From assembly GCA_002025645.1 (NCBI GenBank), contig CP018783.1:1736001-1800000 (forward strand): a stretch of 64,000 nt of DNA, in the 5' to 3' direction. Numbering within the stretch: the stretch's first letter is position 1; every line of letters begins with the position of its first letter. Positions 1 to 8,072 of the stretch are shown piece after piece. The DNA comes from Curtobacterium pusillum. Lineage in GTDB: Bacteria; Actinomycetota; Actinomycetes; Actinomycetales; Microbacteriaceae. The translations under genes and the position numbers were made by a program. The notes under the pieces are model-generated. The model saw nothing but the letters and a program-made list of their open reading frames with translations, was not told where the DNA came from and searched no databases.

Positions 1-957
1 GACCACCGGGCCGGCGGCGCCGTAGCCGAGGGCCCCGAGGACTGCGGCGACCAGCAGGGTGACGAGGCCGTCAGAGAAGCTGATGACGATCAGCGACGCG
101 GCCATGAACGCCAGCATCGGGATGAGCATGAAGTACCCGAACCGGTCGGTGAGGCGGCCTCCGAGTGGCGCGGTTGCGAACACTGCGAGGCCGTAGACGG
201 TGTTGAAGTACCCGACATCGCTCCCGAGCCCTTGGGACTGCCCGAACACGATGATGAACGACAGCACCGAGGTCCAGGCGAGCATGAAGAAGAACTGCAT
301 GAGCGCCGACGGGATCGCCTCGGGCGCGATGAACCCCTTGAGTGAGATCTGGAAACGCTTGCGTTCACGCTGTTTCGCGGTGATGAGCAGGACCGCGACC
401 GCGCCGAGGACCAGCGCGACGAGCGCGGTCAGGAACGTGAACTGGTAGCTGGTCGCCGCCTGGATCTTCAGCGCGATGGGCGCGCCGAGCATCGTGGCGC
501 CGGCGGTGCCGAGTGCGAAGATGCCCATGCCCGCTGCGAGCTTCTCACGCGGCAGGGTGTCGGCGGCCAGAGCGACGAAGGTGGTCGCGGTGAACGCCTG
601 CCCGATGCCCTGGACGATGCGGAAGGTGATCAGCGTTGGGACGTTCGTGGACAGCGCGTAGCCGACGGTGGCAACGGCGATGACACCGACCGCGGCGAGC
701 AGCACCCACTTGCGGTTGAACGCGTCGATGGCGGGCGCCGATGCCAGCTTGAACACGATCGCACCGTAGGTGAACCCGGTCGCGACGATGCCCATGACCA
801 CGGGCGTCGCGCCGAGGTCGCGCGCATAGGGTGTCGCGAGGTTGTTCGCCATGTTCAGGGCGAGGTTGACCAGGAAGTAGGCCAGGAAGATGGCCGTGAA
901 CGACCGGTTGAACACCCGGGTCGCTGCGACCTTCGTCGCTGTGGTGGTGACACTCAT
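1..957 (-). CDS. MFS transporter, 3' end cut by window edge
   Basis: Major facilitator carrier in the inner membrane. The 319 visible codons start at the ATG at 957 and run off the window, so the C-terminus is missing. The protein has hydrophobic helices throughout: an N-terminal bundle with the loop 'FRIVQGIGQA', then a central basic cytoplasmic segment 'TAKQRKRF' and the start of the second six-helix bundle. Its start overlaps the stop of the upstream alpha/beta hydrolase by four bases (ATGA), so the two are translationally coupled, and the carrier probably imports the hydrolase substrate or a product. The substrate cannot be read from sequence. Confident for family only. Confidence 0.85.
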   Translation of the reverse strand, partial: MSVTTTATKVAATRVFNRSFTAIFLAYFLVNLALNMANNLATPYARDLGATPVVMGIVATGFTYGAIVFKLASAPAIDAFNRKWVLLAAVGVIAVATVGYALSTNVPTLITFRIVQGIGQAFTATTFVALAADTLPREKLAAGMGIFALGTAGATMLGAPIALKIQAATSYQFTFLTALVALVLGAVAVLLITAKQRERKRFQISLKGFIAPEAIPSALMQFFFMLAWTSVLSFIIVFGQSQGLGSDVGYFNTVYGLAVFATAPLGGRLTDRFGYFMLIPMLAFMAASLIVISFSDGLVTLLVAAVLGALGYGAAGPVV

Positions 958-2240
958 CGTGAGTACTCCTGCACGTCGTTGTGGGGGTTGGTGGGGGTGG
1001 GGCGATCGTCGACGACGATCCGTCCGGTGCTGCTGTCGCGCCGGAAGCGCTTGAGGAAGTCCCAGCCGAGCACACCTGCCGCGAGCGGCCAGGCATGCGG
1101 GGCGTTCTCGACGACGACGTAACGGAACACGTTCCGACCCTCCGTGTCGTCGACGTCGGCGATCCAGTGCTTCACACCGTGCAACACCTCGGTGCGTTCC
1201 CGGTCGCCGGGAAAACCGAGCACGCGGTGTAACTCGGAGTCGGGCGCGTCGACGTACTCGAGGCAGGTCGCGACGTCCCGCGGTCGGCACGACAGGCTCC
1301 CCATACGCCGGTTCAGCCGCTCGACGGCCCACTCGTGGCGGTCGACGTCTGCGGGCGGCTCGGGTTGGTTCGAGAACCGCCGGGGACCGTTGACGTTGCG
1401 GGTGGGGTCGCGCTCGTCGTCGCGGCGTGGGTCGTGGTACCCCTCGAGTGCACGGGGGCGGCCCCAGTCCTTCCGCGGCGCCCAGTCGTTGACCGGTGCG
1501 AAGCTCGAGGCTTCGTACTGTCCGTTGATCTGCATGAACGGCACCACCGCGTCGTGAACGCGACGCAGCTCGTCCTCTGTGAACGGTTCGTTCACGTTGT
1601 CCCAGTCCCGCCAGATGTCGTTGCCACACGTGAGGACGGCGGTGATCCGCTCGGGGATCCGGAAGAAGGTCGACGTGACCTGGTACCCGCCCTGCGACTC
1701 GCCCGCGAGGTACACCCGCTCCGTGTCGACGGGGAAGAGCTCGATCAAGCGATCCAGCACTCGTTCGGTGTTCTGCCAGTTCGTGTCCTGGAGCATCGCG
1801 ACGATGATCCGTTCGCGGGCCGCGATCTCGTGGAACCCCGCGGTGAACTCGTCCGTCGAGATCGACTGGTGTCCGCCGTGGTTGACGAAGAGCACCGGGT
1901 ACCGAGTCCCCCTCGCCGCCTCGGTCTCGAGTTCGAGTGGCGTGATGAGGAGCCAGCGCGTGTAGTAGTCGCTGTTCTCGAACACCTGCCGCCGCAGCCC
2001 CAGCGAGCGGTAGTACTCCTCCACCGCCGTCCCGGTCGGGTCCTGCTCGAACGAGAACGTCAGACGGAGGCGCTCCGTGAGCAGCCGCCCGTACTCTCCG
2101 TCGACCAGCGCTTCGATGTCGGCGCCGCCGTTGTGAGCGAGCCGCAGCTCGTCGAGTTGCGCTGCGAACTTCCGGCTGAGGTCCGGGTCCTGGTCGCGGA
2201 CGCTCTCCCAGCGCGCAGGCGCTGTGGCTTCGATCGTCAT
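954..2240 (-). CDS. alpha/beta hydrolase (PHB-depolymerase/esterase-like)
   Basis: Predicted cytoplasmic serine esterase of 428 residues with no signal peptide. The nucleophile elbow GESQGG lies at about residues 180-185 (Ser182), 'NHGGH' at about 120 is a likely oxyanion segment, and His382 in 'NAPHAWP' is the likely catalytic histidine. It is clearly paralogous to the protein at 9739-10974, sharing 'LQDTNW', 'NTERVLDR', 'RKDWGR' and the C-terminal 'FRRDSSTGRI'. It is the first gene of a two-gene operon with the MFS carrier and is divergent from a GntR regulator at 2375. It probably hydrolyses an imported ester, lactone or amide; the exact substrate is unknown. Confidence 0.75.
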   Translation of the reverse strand: MTIEATAPARWESVRDQDPDLSRKFAAQLDELRLAHNGGADIEALVDGEYGRLLTERLRLTFSFEQDPTGTAVEEYYRSLGLRRQVFENSDYYTRWLLITPLELETEAARGTRYPVLFVNHGGHQSISTDEFTAGFHEIAARERIIVAMLQDTNWQNTERVLDRLIELFPVDTERVYLAGESQGGYQVTSTFFRIPERITAVLTCGNDIWRDWDNVNEPFTEDELRRVHDAVVPFMQINGQYEASSFAPVNDWAPRKDWGRPRALEGYHDPRRDDERDPTRNVNGPRRFSNQPEPPADVDRHEWAVERLNRRMGSLSCRPRDVATCLEYVDAPDSELHRVLGFPGDRERTEVLHGVKHWIADVDDTEGRNVFRYVVVENAPHAWPLAAGVLGWDFLKRFRRDSSTGRIVVDDRPTPTNPHNDVQEYSR

Positions 2241-2297
2241 TGATAGGTCTCCAAGTCTGCGAAGTCATCTCTGATTCGCCGTCGCAAAGATACCATA

Positions 2298-2325
2298 AAC
2301 ATACCTTTTTACGCCGCACAGACAA
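2298..2325 (-). promoter_or_regulatory. promoter of hydrolase-MFS operon, divergent control region
   Basis: On the minus strand TTGTCT (2325-2320), a 16-bp spacer and TATGTT (2303-2298) make a plausible sigma70-type promoter reading into the hydrolase at 2240. The AT-rich block contains the direct repeat ATACC at about 2290 and 2301, a candidate operator for the neighbouring GntR protein. The ATTGTTSAACAAT operator used elsewhere in the window is absent here. Confidence 0.45.
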
Positions 2326-2374
2326 GGATGACCGGATCGGTAGGGTTGTATCGAAGATGAATCGGGAGGACACC

Positions 2375-3136
2375 ATGGCGGTCAAGTACGTGGACGTCTA
2401 CGGACGCATCAAGCGAGACATCACGTCCGGCCGGTTCCAAACGGGCGACTTCCTGCCGACCGAGTCCGAGCTCATGGCCGAGTACGACGTCAGCCGCACC
2501 ACCATCCGGAAGGCCGTCGGACTCCTCCGCGACGACGGGTACGTCGACGCTCGGCAGGGTCGTGGCACCGAGGTGACGGCCCCGCAGCGCCGCGAGGACG
2601 AGTACGACTTCACCTCACTCGTCGGCACGACCACCGTGCAGACCCGAACCCTGGCGGATTCGCCGTCACACGTCACCGCACAGGCAGCCACCATCGAGAC
2701 CGTGCCGGCACCGCAGCGCGTGGCGGAGGCCCTGGGCATCGCATCGGACACGCCCGTGCACCGTGTCCAACGGCTGAAGCTCGTCGAGGACGAACCGGTC
2801 GCACACATCGCGAGTTACCTGCCCGCGGACCGCTTCCCCGGACTCACCGCGCACTCCGGCAGCGTGTACTACCTGTACCAGTTCCTCGCTGCCGAGTACG
2901 GAACACGGTTCGCTCGCAGTCGGAGCCGCCTTAGCGCGGTCGCCGCCGACTTCATCGAATCACGCATCCTCGGCGTCGAGGTCGGCGCGCCACTGATCCT
3001 GCAGACTCGGACGACGCACTCCGACACCGGCCCGATCGAGTACTCGGAGAGCTTCGAACGCTCCGACCGGATCGCCACGTTCATATCGGTCGCCCCTGGG
3101 ACCGACGACGTGCCGCAGCTCGACCTCGTCGACTGA
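2375..3136 (+). CDS. GntR-family transcriptional regulator with UTRA domain
   Basis: Ligand-responsive DNA-binding regulator of 253 residues. The N-terminal winged helix (about residues 5-70) has the typical 'GDFLPTESELMAEYDVS' and 'RTTIRKAV' segments. The C-terminal half (about 90-245) is a UTRA/chorismate-lyase-like effector domain with 'VHRVQRLKLVEDEPVAH' and 'IEYSESFERSDR'. The ATG at 2375 is chosen because GGGAGGA lies just upstream; the frame is open back to 2240, but that extension covers the promoter. It is divergent from the hydrolase-MFS pair and most likely controls that operon and itself. The HutC/UTRA subfamily is confident; the ligand is unknown. Confidence 0.85.
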   Translation: MAVKYVDVYGRIKRDITSGRFQTGDFLPTESELMAEYDVSRTTIRKAVGLLRDDGYVDARQGRGTEVTAPQRREDEYDFTSLVGTTTVQTRTLADSPSHVTAQAATIETVPAPQRVAEALGIASDTPVHRVQRLKLVEDEPVAHIASYLPADRFPGLTAHSGSVYYLYQFLAAEYGTRFARSRSRLSAVAADFIESRILGVEVGAPLILQTRTTHSDTGPIEYSESFERSDRIATFISVAPGTDDVPQLDLVD

Positions 3137-3139
3137 CGC

Positions 3140-3206
3140 GGTCGCGTCGACGACGCGACCGACCATCGGCCGGGAGGCACGGTGCGAGACCGCGCCGCGC
3201 CTCCCG
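3140..3206. terminator. two adjacent hairpins, convergent terminator region
   Basis: A perfect inverted repeat at 3140-3160 (10-bp arms around one base) is followed by a second hairpin with arms CGGGAGGC (3171-3178) and GCCTCCCG (3199-3206). It sits between the GntR gene and the convergent ATPase gene. The second hairpin belongs to the recurrent GGGAGGC/GCCTCCC terminator family of this window. Confidence 0.6.
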
Positions 3207-3227
3207 TCCGACGGCGGCGCGGCTCGG

Positions 3228-4880
3228 TCAGCGCGACGCGCGCTGCGCGACGGGATCCGCGATCGGGACGGCGCCCACGAGTCGCTTCGTGTACTGCTCG
3301 GCGGGCTCGCCGAACACCGCTCCGGCGCGCCCGCGCTCCACGATCGCTCCTCGGTGCAGCACGATCGCGAGGTCAGCGAAAGTCGACGCCACGGCGAGGT
3401 CGTGGGTGATGAACAGGCACGCGAAGTCGAGCTCGTCCTGCAGCTCGCGCAAGAGCGACAGCACCTGGTCCTGCACGGACACGTCCAACGCGCTCGTCGG
3501 CTCGTCGGCGATCAACAACGACGGCCGACGGATCAGCGCACGGGCGATGCTCACCCGCTGTGACTGCCCGCCGGACAGCTCGTGCGGGTACTTCCCCCGC
3601 ACGGACCGAGGCAGGCGGACCGCATCGAGCAGTTCGTCGACCCGACCCGACACCTCGGCTCGCGACCCCGTACGGTCGATCTCGAGCGGCGCAGCGACCG
3701 ACTGTTCGATCCGGAGCTGCGGGTTCAGCGAGCCGTTCGGGTCCTGGAAGACGTAGCCGACGCCCCGGTGGAACTCGCGGAGGGCCTTCCGGCGCGCTCG
3801 CGTGAGCGAGACTCCTCGGACGACGACGTCGCCCGAGGTCGGCTTCTGCAGCCCCACGATCGTCTTCGCGATCGTGGACTTCCCCGACCCGGACTCGCCG
3901 ACGAGCGCGAGGGTCTGACCGCTGCCCAGTGCGAACGAGACCTCGTCGACGGCGAGGAAGGAACCACGGCCGAACCTCCGGGAGAACCGCACCGTGAGGT
4001 CGTCGACGCGGAGCACGTCCGGTTCCGCGGAGACCGCTTCTGGCGGCAGCACCGCGCCGGGAGCCGGGAGGCGCGGTACCACCGACAGCAGTTTCCTGGT
4101 GTAGTCGTCCCCGGGCCGATCGAAGAGGTCGAAGACGTCCGCGGTCTCGACGATCCGACCGTCGTGCATCACCGCGACGCGGTCGGCGATGTCGGCGACG
4201 ACGCCCATGTTGTGCGTGATGAGGAGGATCGCGGTCCCGAGCCGGTCACGGACGTCGCGGAGGAGCGCCAGGACCTCGGCCTGCACCGTGACGTCGAGCG
4301 CCGTGGTGGGCTCGTCGGCGATGATGAGCTCCGGCTCGCAGGCCAGCGCCGTCGCGATCATGACGCGCTGCTTCTGTCCCCCGGACAGTTGGTGCGGGTA
4401 GGAGCGGAGGCGTTCCTCCGGCTCGGGGATGCCCACGAGGTCGAGCAGTTCGATCGCGCGGACCCGCGCACGGGCAGTCGAGACACGCCGGTGACGACGG
4501 ATGGCGTCGATCATCTGCGATCCGACGGTGAACACCGGGTTCAACGCTCGGGACGGTTCTTGGAAGACCATCGATACACGTCGCCCACGGATCTCGTTGA
4601 GCCTCGGTTCGTCGAGTCCGACGATCTCCGTGCTGCCGAGGGCGATCGATCCGGTGACGGACGCGGTGGACGGCATCAGACCGAGGACGCACCGCGACGT
4701 CACGGACTTGCCCGACCCGGACTCGCCGACGAGCGCGACGATCTCACCCGGGAGGACGTCGAGGGTGACGCCTCGTACGGCTTCGGCCGTACCGGCCTCG
4801 GTCACGAAGGACACACCGAGGTCGCGGATCGCGAGCACGGGGTCGCCGCGACGGGTGCGGCTTGCGGGCTTGTCGGTCAT
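3228..4880 (-). CDS. Dpp/Opp-type ABC transporter, fused double ATPase
   Basis: Energises uptake of a peptide-like or other small solute; peripheral membrane protein on the cytoplasmic side. A single 550-residue chain holds two complete ATPase units: Walker A GESGSGKS at 52-59 and 328-335, signature LSGGQ at 165-169 and 435-439, Walker B 'LIIADEP' and 'LLIADEP' at about 185 and 456. It therefore replaces separate DppD and DppF subunits. The ATG at 4880 is chosen because it overlaps the stop of the lactonase gene (ATGA); the frame stays open upstream only as antisense of that gene. It is the last gene of the operon starting with the binding protein at 9605. Confidence 0.93.
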   Translation of the reverse strand: MTDKPASRTRRGDPVLAIRDLGVSFVTEAGTAEAVRGVTLDVLPGEIVALVGESGSGKSVTSRCVLGLMPSTASVTGSIALGSTEIVGLDEPRLNEIRGRRVSMVFQEPSRALNPVFTVGSQMIDAIRRHRRVSTARARVRAIELLDLVGIPEPEERLRSYPHQLSGGQKQRVMIATALACEPELIIADEPTTALDVTVQAEVLALLRDVRDRLGTAILLITHNMGVVADIADRVAVMHDGRIVETADVFDLFDRPGDDYTRKLLSVVPRLPAPGAVLPPEAVSAEPDVLRVDDLTVRFSRRFGRGSFLAVDEVSFALGSGQTLALVGESGSGKSTIAKTIVGLQKPTSGDVVVRGVSLTRARRKALREFHRGVGYVFQDPNGSLNPQLRIEQSVAAPLEIDRTGSRAEVSGRVDELLDAVRLPRSVRGKYPHELSGGQSQRVSIARALIRRPSLLIADEPTSALDVSVQDQVLSLLRELQDELDFACLFITHDLAVASTFADLAIVLHRGAIVERGRAGAVFGEPAEQYTKRLVGAVPIADPVAQRASR

Positions 4881-6124
4881 GCTTCCGGCTCTCGGTGTTG
4901 GCCCACCACGGGCGGGTGCGGATTCGGGTACTCGGCATCGTCGAGGGCGGGCGGCGGTGCGCTGCGCTGGCGTCCGGTCGCCGCGACGGCAGCGTCGACC
5001 ACGATGATGCTGCGGGCGCCGGGCACGAGCCGGCGTTGTCCGGTCGGAGCGACCCGGCCGTCGGACGCGACGGTGAACGCGACCAGTTCGTCGGACCCGG
5101 AGCAGACCACCCAGAGCAGGCTGAGGTCGGACGAGACCGCCATTGCTCGAGGGGAGGCCGCGCCGACCGGCTGGGCCTGCACGGCGCGGAGCTCCCCGGA
5201 CACCGCGTCGACCTCGAGCACCACCAACTCGTCCGCCCCGCGCACCAGCGTGTAGACGAAGGTGCCGGCCGCGTCGACCAGGATGTCGGATTGCTGGTCG
5301 TCGCCCGCCGCGACCCGAGCCGACGCCACCAGCTCGAGCTGCGCAGAGTCGGCGTCGTAGCGGTAGGTGTCCACCGTCGGACCTCGCTCGTGGTTCACGA
5401 ACACCCACGGCGCAGTCGGGTGGAACGCGCTGTACCGCGGCGCGCTCCCACTGACCGTGTCCACGACCGCGCACTCGACGAGCACGCCACGGTCGTGATC
5501 GATCCGGAACGTGTGCACGCGGTCCCCGCCCTTGTCACAGACGACGAAGAACTCCCCGACCGGCGACCTGGCGACCGAGTGAGGGTGCGCCTGCCCGGAA
5601 CCCGCTGAGCCGCTCGGGGCCGGGTGCACGAAGAGGTCGCACAGTTCACCGATCGATCCGTCCGGGGCGATGCGGTGGAGCCCCGTCGTCGCGACGTCGC
5701 GGCGTGGGACGACCTTCCACGCGCCGCCCGTCGTGCGGACCACGTCGGTGACGACGAGGTTCTGCGCGTGGTTCGTCACGAGCAGGTGTTCGCCGTCCCC
5801 GTCGAGACAGACCGACGACGCGAGCGCCCCGTACGACGGACGGTGGTTCAGCTCGGCGAAGCCACCATCGGGAGCCGACCGGTCGAAGGCGAACACCCGC
5901 CCGCCGCCGCCGGGGCCGACGTCGGGGTCGTCCGTACGTTCGTCCGTGCAGTAGAGCACGCCCGTCTGGCGGTCCACCGCCATCGGTCCGACGCGCAGGT
6001 CTCCCGACACGGTCGAAGCGCGCTCCGTCCGTCCGTCCGTCCCCGTGACGTCGAGGACGACGAGGGCTTCCGATCCCGGGGACGCGGACGCCGCTGTGCC
6101 GATCACCAGTTGGGTCGCGGCCAT
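4877..6124 (-). CDS. lactonase-family seven-bladed propeller protein
   Basis: A 415-residue beta-propeller of the 6-phosphogluconolactonase/YbhE (lactonase) family, shown by repeated 'VFxVNHERGPTVDTY', 'AFHPTAPW' and 'SDLSLLWVVCSGSDEL' type blades. No signal peptide is obvious, so it is probably cytoplasmic. It lies between the permease and ATPase genes of a Dpp-type importer with ATGA overlap to the ATPase gene, so it is expressed with transport and probably opens a lactone derived from the imported compound. It is one of four members in the window (also 33598, 45417 and 48289). Many members have no proven activity, so lactone hydrolysis is inference. Confidence 0.75.
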   Translation of the reverse strand: MAATQLVIGTAASASPGSEALVVLDVTGTDGRTERASTVSGDLRVGPMAVDRQTGVLYCTDERTDDPDVGPGGGGRVFAFDRSAPDGGFAELNHRPSYGALASSVCLDGDGEHLLVTNHAQNLVVTDVVRTTGGAWKVVPRRDVATTGLHRIAPDGSIGELCDLFVHPAPSGSAGSGQAHPHSVARSPVGEFFVVCDKGGDRVHTFRIDHDRGVLVECAVVDTVSGSAPRYSAFHPTAPWVFVNHERGPTVDTYRYDADSAQLELVASARVAAGDDQQSDILVDAAGTFVYTLVRGADELVVLEVDAVSGELRAVQAQPVGAASPRAMAVSSDLSLLWVVCSGSDELVAFTVASDGRVAPTGQRRLVPGARSIIVVDAAVAATGRQRSAPPPALDDAEYPNPHPPVVGQHREPEA

Positions 6125-6125
6125 G

Positions 6126-7013
6126 TCAGACCGCGCTCCGCGAGTCGAGGATGTCGCGCGTGCCGTCGCCGAGCAGGTTGAAGGTGAAGACGGTGACCAT
6201 GAGCATCACGCCGGGAGCCACCACGACCCACGGCGCGGTCGCGATGTACGTCTGGCCCTCGGCGATCATCCCGCCCCACGAGGGTGCCGGAGCCGGCACA
6301 CCCATCCCGAGGTAGCTCAGGCTCGCCTCGGTCAGCAGGATGATCCCGAGCTGCTGGCTGGCCATGATGAGGATGGGTGGGACGACGTTCGGCAGCGTCT
6401 CGCGCAGGATGATACGCAGATTGCCCGCACCGGTCACGCGTGCCGCACTGACGTAGTCGCTGTTGCGGATGGCGAGCGCGCTCCCGCGCACGACCCGCGC
6501 CGTGAGCACCCACGACGTCACGATGAGCACGATGACGAGGTTCTTCGTGCTGGGCCCGAGGACGGCCATGAAGCACAGCGCGATGATCAGGGTCGGGAGC
6601 GCCATCATGATGTCGACCAGACGCATCACCACCGCGTCGACGACCCCACCGAAGTGACCGGCGACGAGCCCGAGCGCGATCCCGATGACCATCCCCCCGA
6701 CGATCACGGACAGGGCGATGAGCAGCAGTGACGTCGCGCCCCCGGTCAGGACCCGTGAGAGGACGTCGCGGCCGAGCTGGTCCGTGCCGAGGACATGGCC
6801 GTGCAGGCCGTTGCTGAACCACTGCGGGGCGATCAGCCGGGACTTCAGGCTGCCCTGGTCGGGATCGAACGGAGCGAGAACGGGGGCGAGCAGACAGAGC
6901 GCGACGACGACCACGACCCCCACCACCCCGACGACGAAGTGTTTGCTCTTCCGGGCCTTCCGGAGCACACGACGACGGGGCGACACGGTGTGGGAGGCGA
7001 CTGCGACGGACAT
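6126..7013 (-). CDS. Dpp/Opp-type ABC transporter permease (DppC-like)
   Basis: Inner-membrane permease of about 295 residues with an N-terminal cytoplasmic tail, a first helix 'VVGVVGVVVVVALCLLAP', and the BPD_transp_1 loop '...ARVTGAGNLRIILRETLPN' that docks on the ATPase. The ATG at 7013 is preferred because AGGAG lies seven to eight bases before it; a GTG at 7040 overlapping the upstream stop (GTGA) is possible. It pairs with the DppB-like permease directly upstream. Confidence 0.9.
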   Translation of the reverse strand: MSVAVASHTVSPRRRVLRKARKSKHFVVGVVGVVVVVALCLLAPVLAPFDPDQGSLKSRLIAPQWFSNGLHGHVLGTDQLGRDVLSRVLTGGATSLLLIALSVIVGGMVIGIALGLVAGHFGGVVDAVVMRLVDIMMALPTLIIALCFMAVLGPSTKNLVIVLIVTSWVLTARVVRGSALAIRNSDYVSAARVTGAGNLRIILRETLPNVVPPILIMASQQLGIILLTEASLSYLGMGVPAPAPSWGGMIAEGQTYIATAPWVVVAPGVMLMVTVFTFNLLGDGTRDILDSRSAV

Positions 7014-7036
7014 GCTGGGACTTCTCCTGACGAGCG

Positions 7037-8068
7037 TCACTGGAACGCGATCCGGCGATCGATGACGGTGTAGAGCACGTCGACCACGAGTGCACAGATC
7101 GCGTAGATGAACCCCGACACCAGGAGCACGGACTGAATGACCTGGAAGTCGCGCGACGTGATCGCGTGCGAGAGCAGCAGACCGATGCCCGGCCAGTTGA
7201 ACGCGGTCTCGATGACGAGAGAACCGGCCAGCACCATCCCGATCTGGCTGCCGACGACGGTGATGAGCGGCAGCACGGCGTTCTTCAAGGCGTACGACCC
7301 GTAGATCCGCGTCCTTCGGATGCCCCGTGCTCTCGCAGCCATGATGAAGTCCTCCTGCAGTGCGCCGATCATGCCGGAGCGCAGCATCCGCGTGGTGAGC
7401 GCGTAGTCCTGCGCGGCGACGCAGATCGCCGGCAGGATCAGGTACTGCGGCCCGGCGGACCCGGCCGTCGGGAGCCAGTGCAGCTTCACGGCGAAGACGA
7501 GCACGAGCCCGACCGACAGCCAGACCGCGGAGACGGACTGGCCGAGGAGGGCGAACAACATGGACACGGTGTCCCAGACGGTGCCGCGGCGGATGCCCGC
7601 GGTCATGCCGAGCGGCACCGAGACGCAGAGCGACAGTGCGATGCCGACCAGGCCGAGCAACGCGGTCATCGGCAACGCCTGCCCGATCAGGGTCGACACC
7701 GACTCCTGGTAGGTGTACGAGTACCCCAGGTCGCCGTGCAGGACGTTGCCCACGTACTGCAGGTACTGCACGACGAGCGGTTGGTCGAGTCCCATGGTCT
7801 GCTGCATCGCGCGGACCTGCGCCGCGGTCGCGTCGACGGGCAAAAGGAGGCGAGCCGGGTCGCCCGGCGTGACCCTGACCAGCGCGAACGAGATCACGGT
7901 CACGCCGAACAGCAGGATCAGGGTCTGGAGCGCTCGCCGGGCGATCGTCGAGGTGATCGCGCGGGCGGGTGACCCGCTGCCGCGGCGAGGAGCCCGCCGC
8001 GGCTTCGGCCCGAGGGTGTGGATCCCAGCGTCGGTCGTCCGGACCGACACCGTCGAGATGTCGCTCAT
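7037..8068 (-). CDS. Dpp/Opp-type ABC transporter permease (DppB-like)
   Basis: Inner-membrane permease of 343 residues. After a basic cytoplasmic tail of about 38 residues comes the first helix 'LILLFGVTVISFALVRV', then the characteristic DppB periplasmic segment 'TPGDPARLLLP' and 'MGLDQPLVVQYLQYV'. The coupling loop 'MAARARGIRRTRIYGSYALK' lies near residue 225. Four bases separate it from the binding-protein stop, so translation is coupled. It forms the heterodimeric pore with the DppC-like protein at 6126. Confidence 0.92.
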   Translation of the reverse strand: MSDISTVSVRTTDAGIHTLGPKPRRAPRRGSGSPARAITSTIARRALQTLILLFGVTVISFALVRVTPGDPARLLLPVDATAAQVRAMQQTMGLDQPLVVQYLQYVGNVLHGDLGYSYTYQESVSTLIGQALPMTALLGLVGIALSLCVSVPLGMTAGIRRGTVWDTVSMLFALLGQSVSAVWLSVGLVLVFAVKLHWLPTAGSAGPQYLILPAICVAAQDYALTTRMLRSGMIGALQEDFIMAARARGIRRTRIYGSYALKNAVLPLITVVGSQIGMVLAGSLVIETAFNWPGIGLLLSHAITSRDFQVIQSVLLVSGFIYAICALVVDVLYTVIDRRIAFQ

Positions 8069-8072
8069 CGGG

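Noticed and set aside
2240..2374. N-terminal extension of the UTRA GntR gene by 45 codons
   Set aside because: It would cover the divergent promoter and begin at the neighbouring start codon; ATG 2375 has a proper ribosome site.
3582..5255. Long plus-strand open frame opposite the double ATPase and lactonase genes
   Set aside because: Low-complexity Arg/Asp-rich translation without domain motifs; the minus strand has Walker motifs in both halves.
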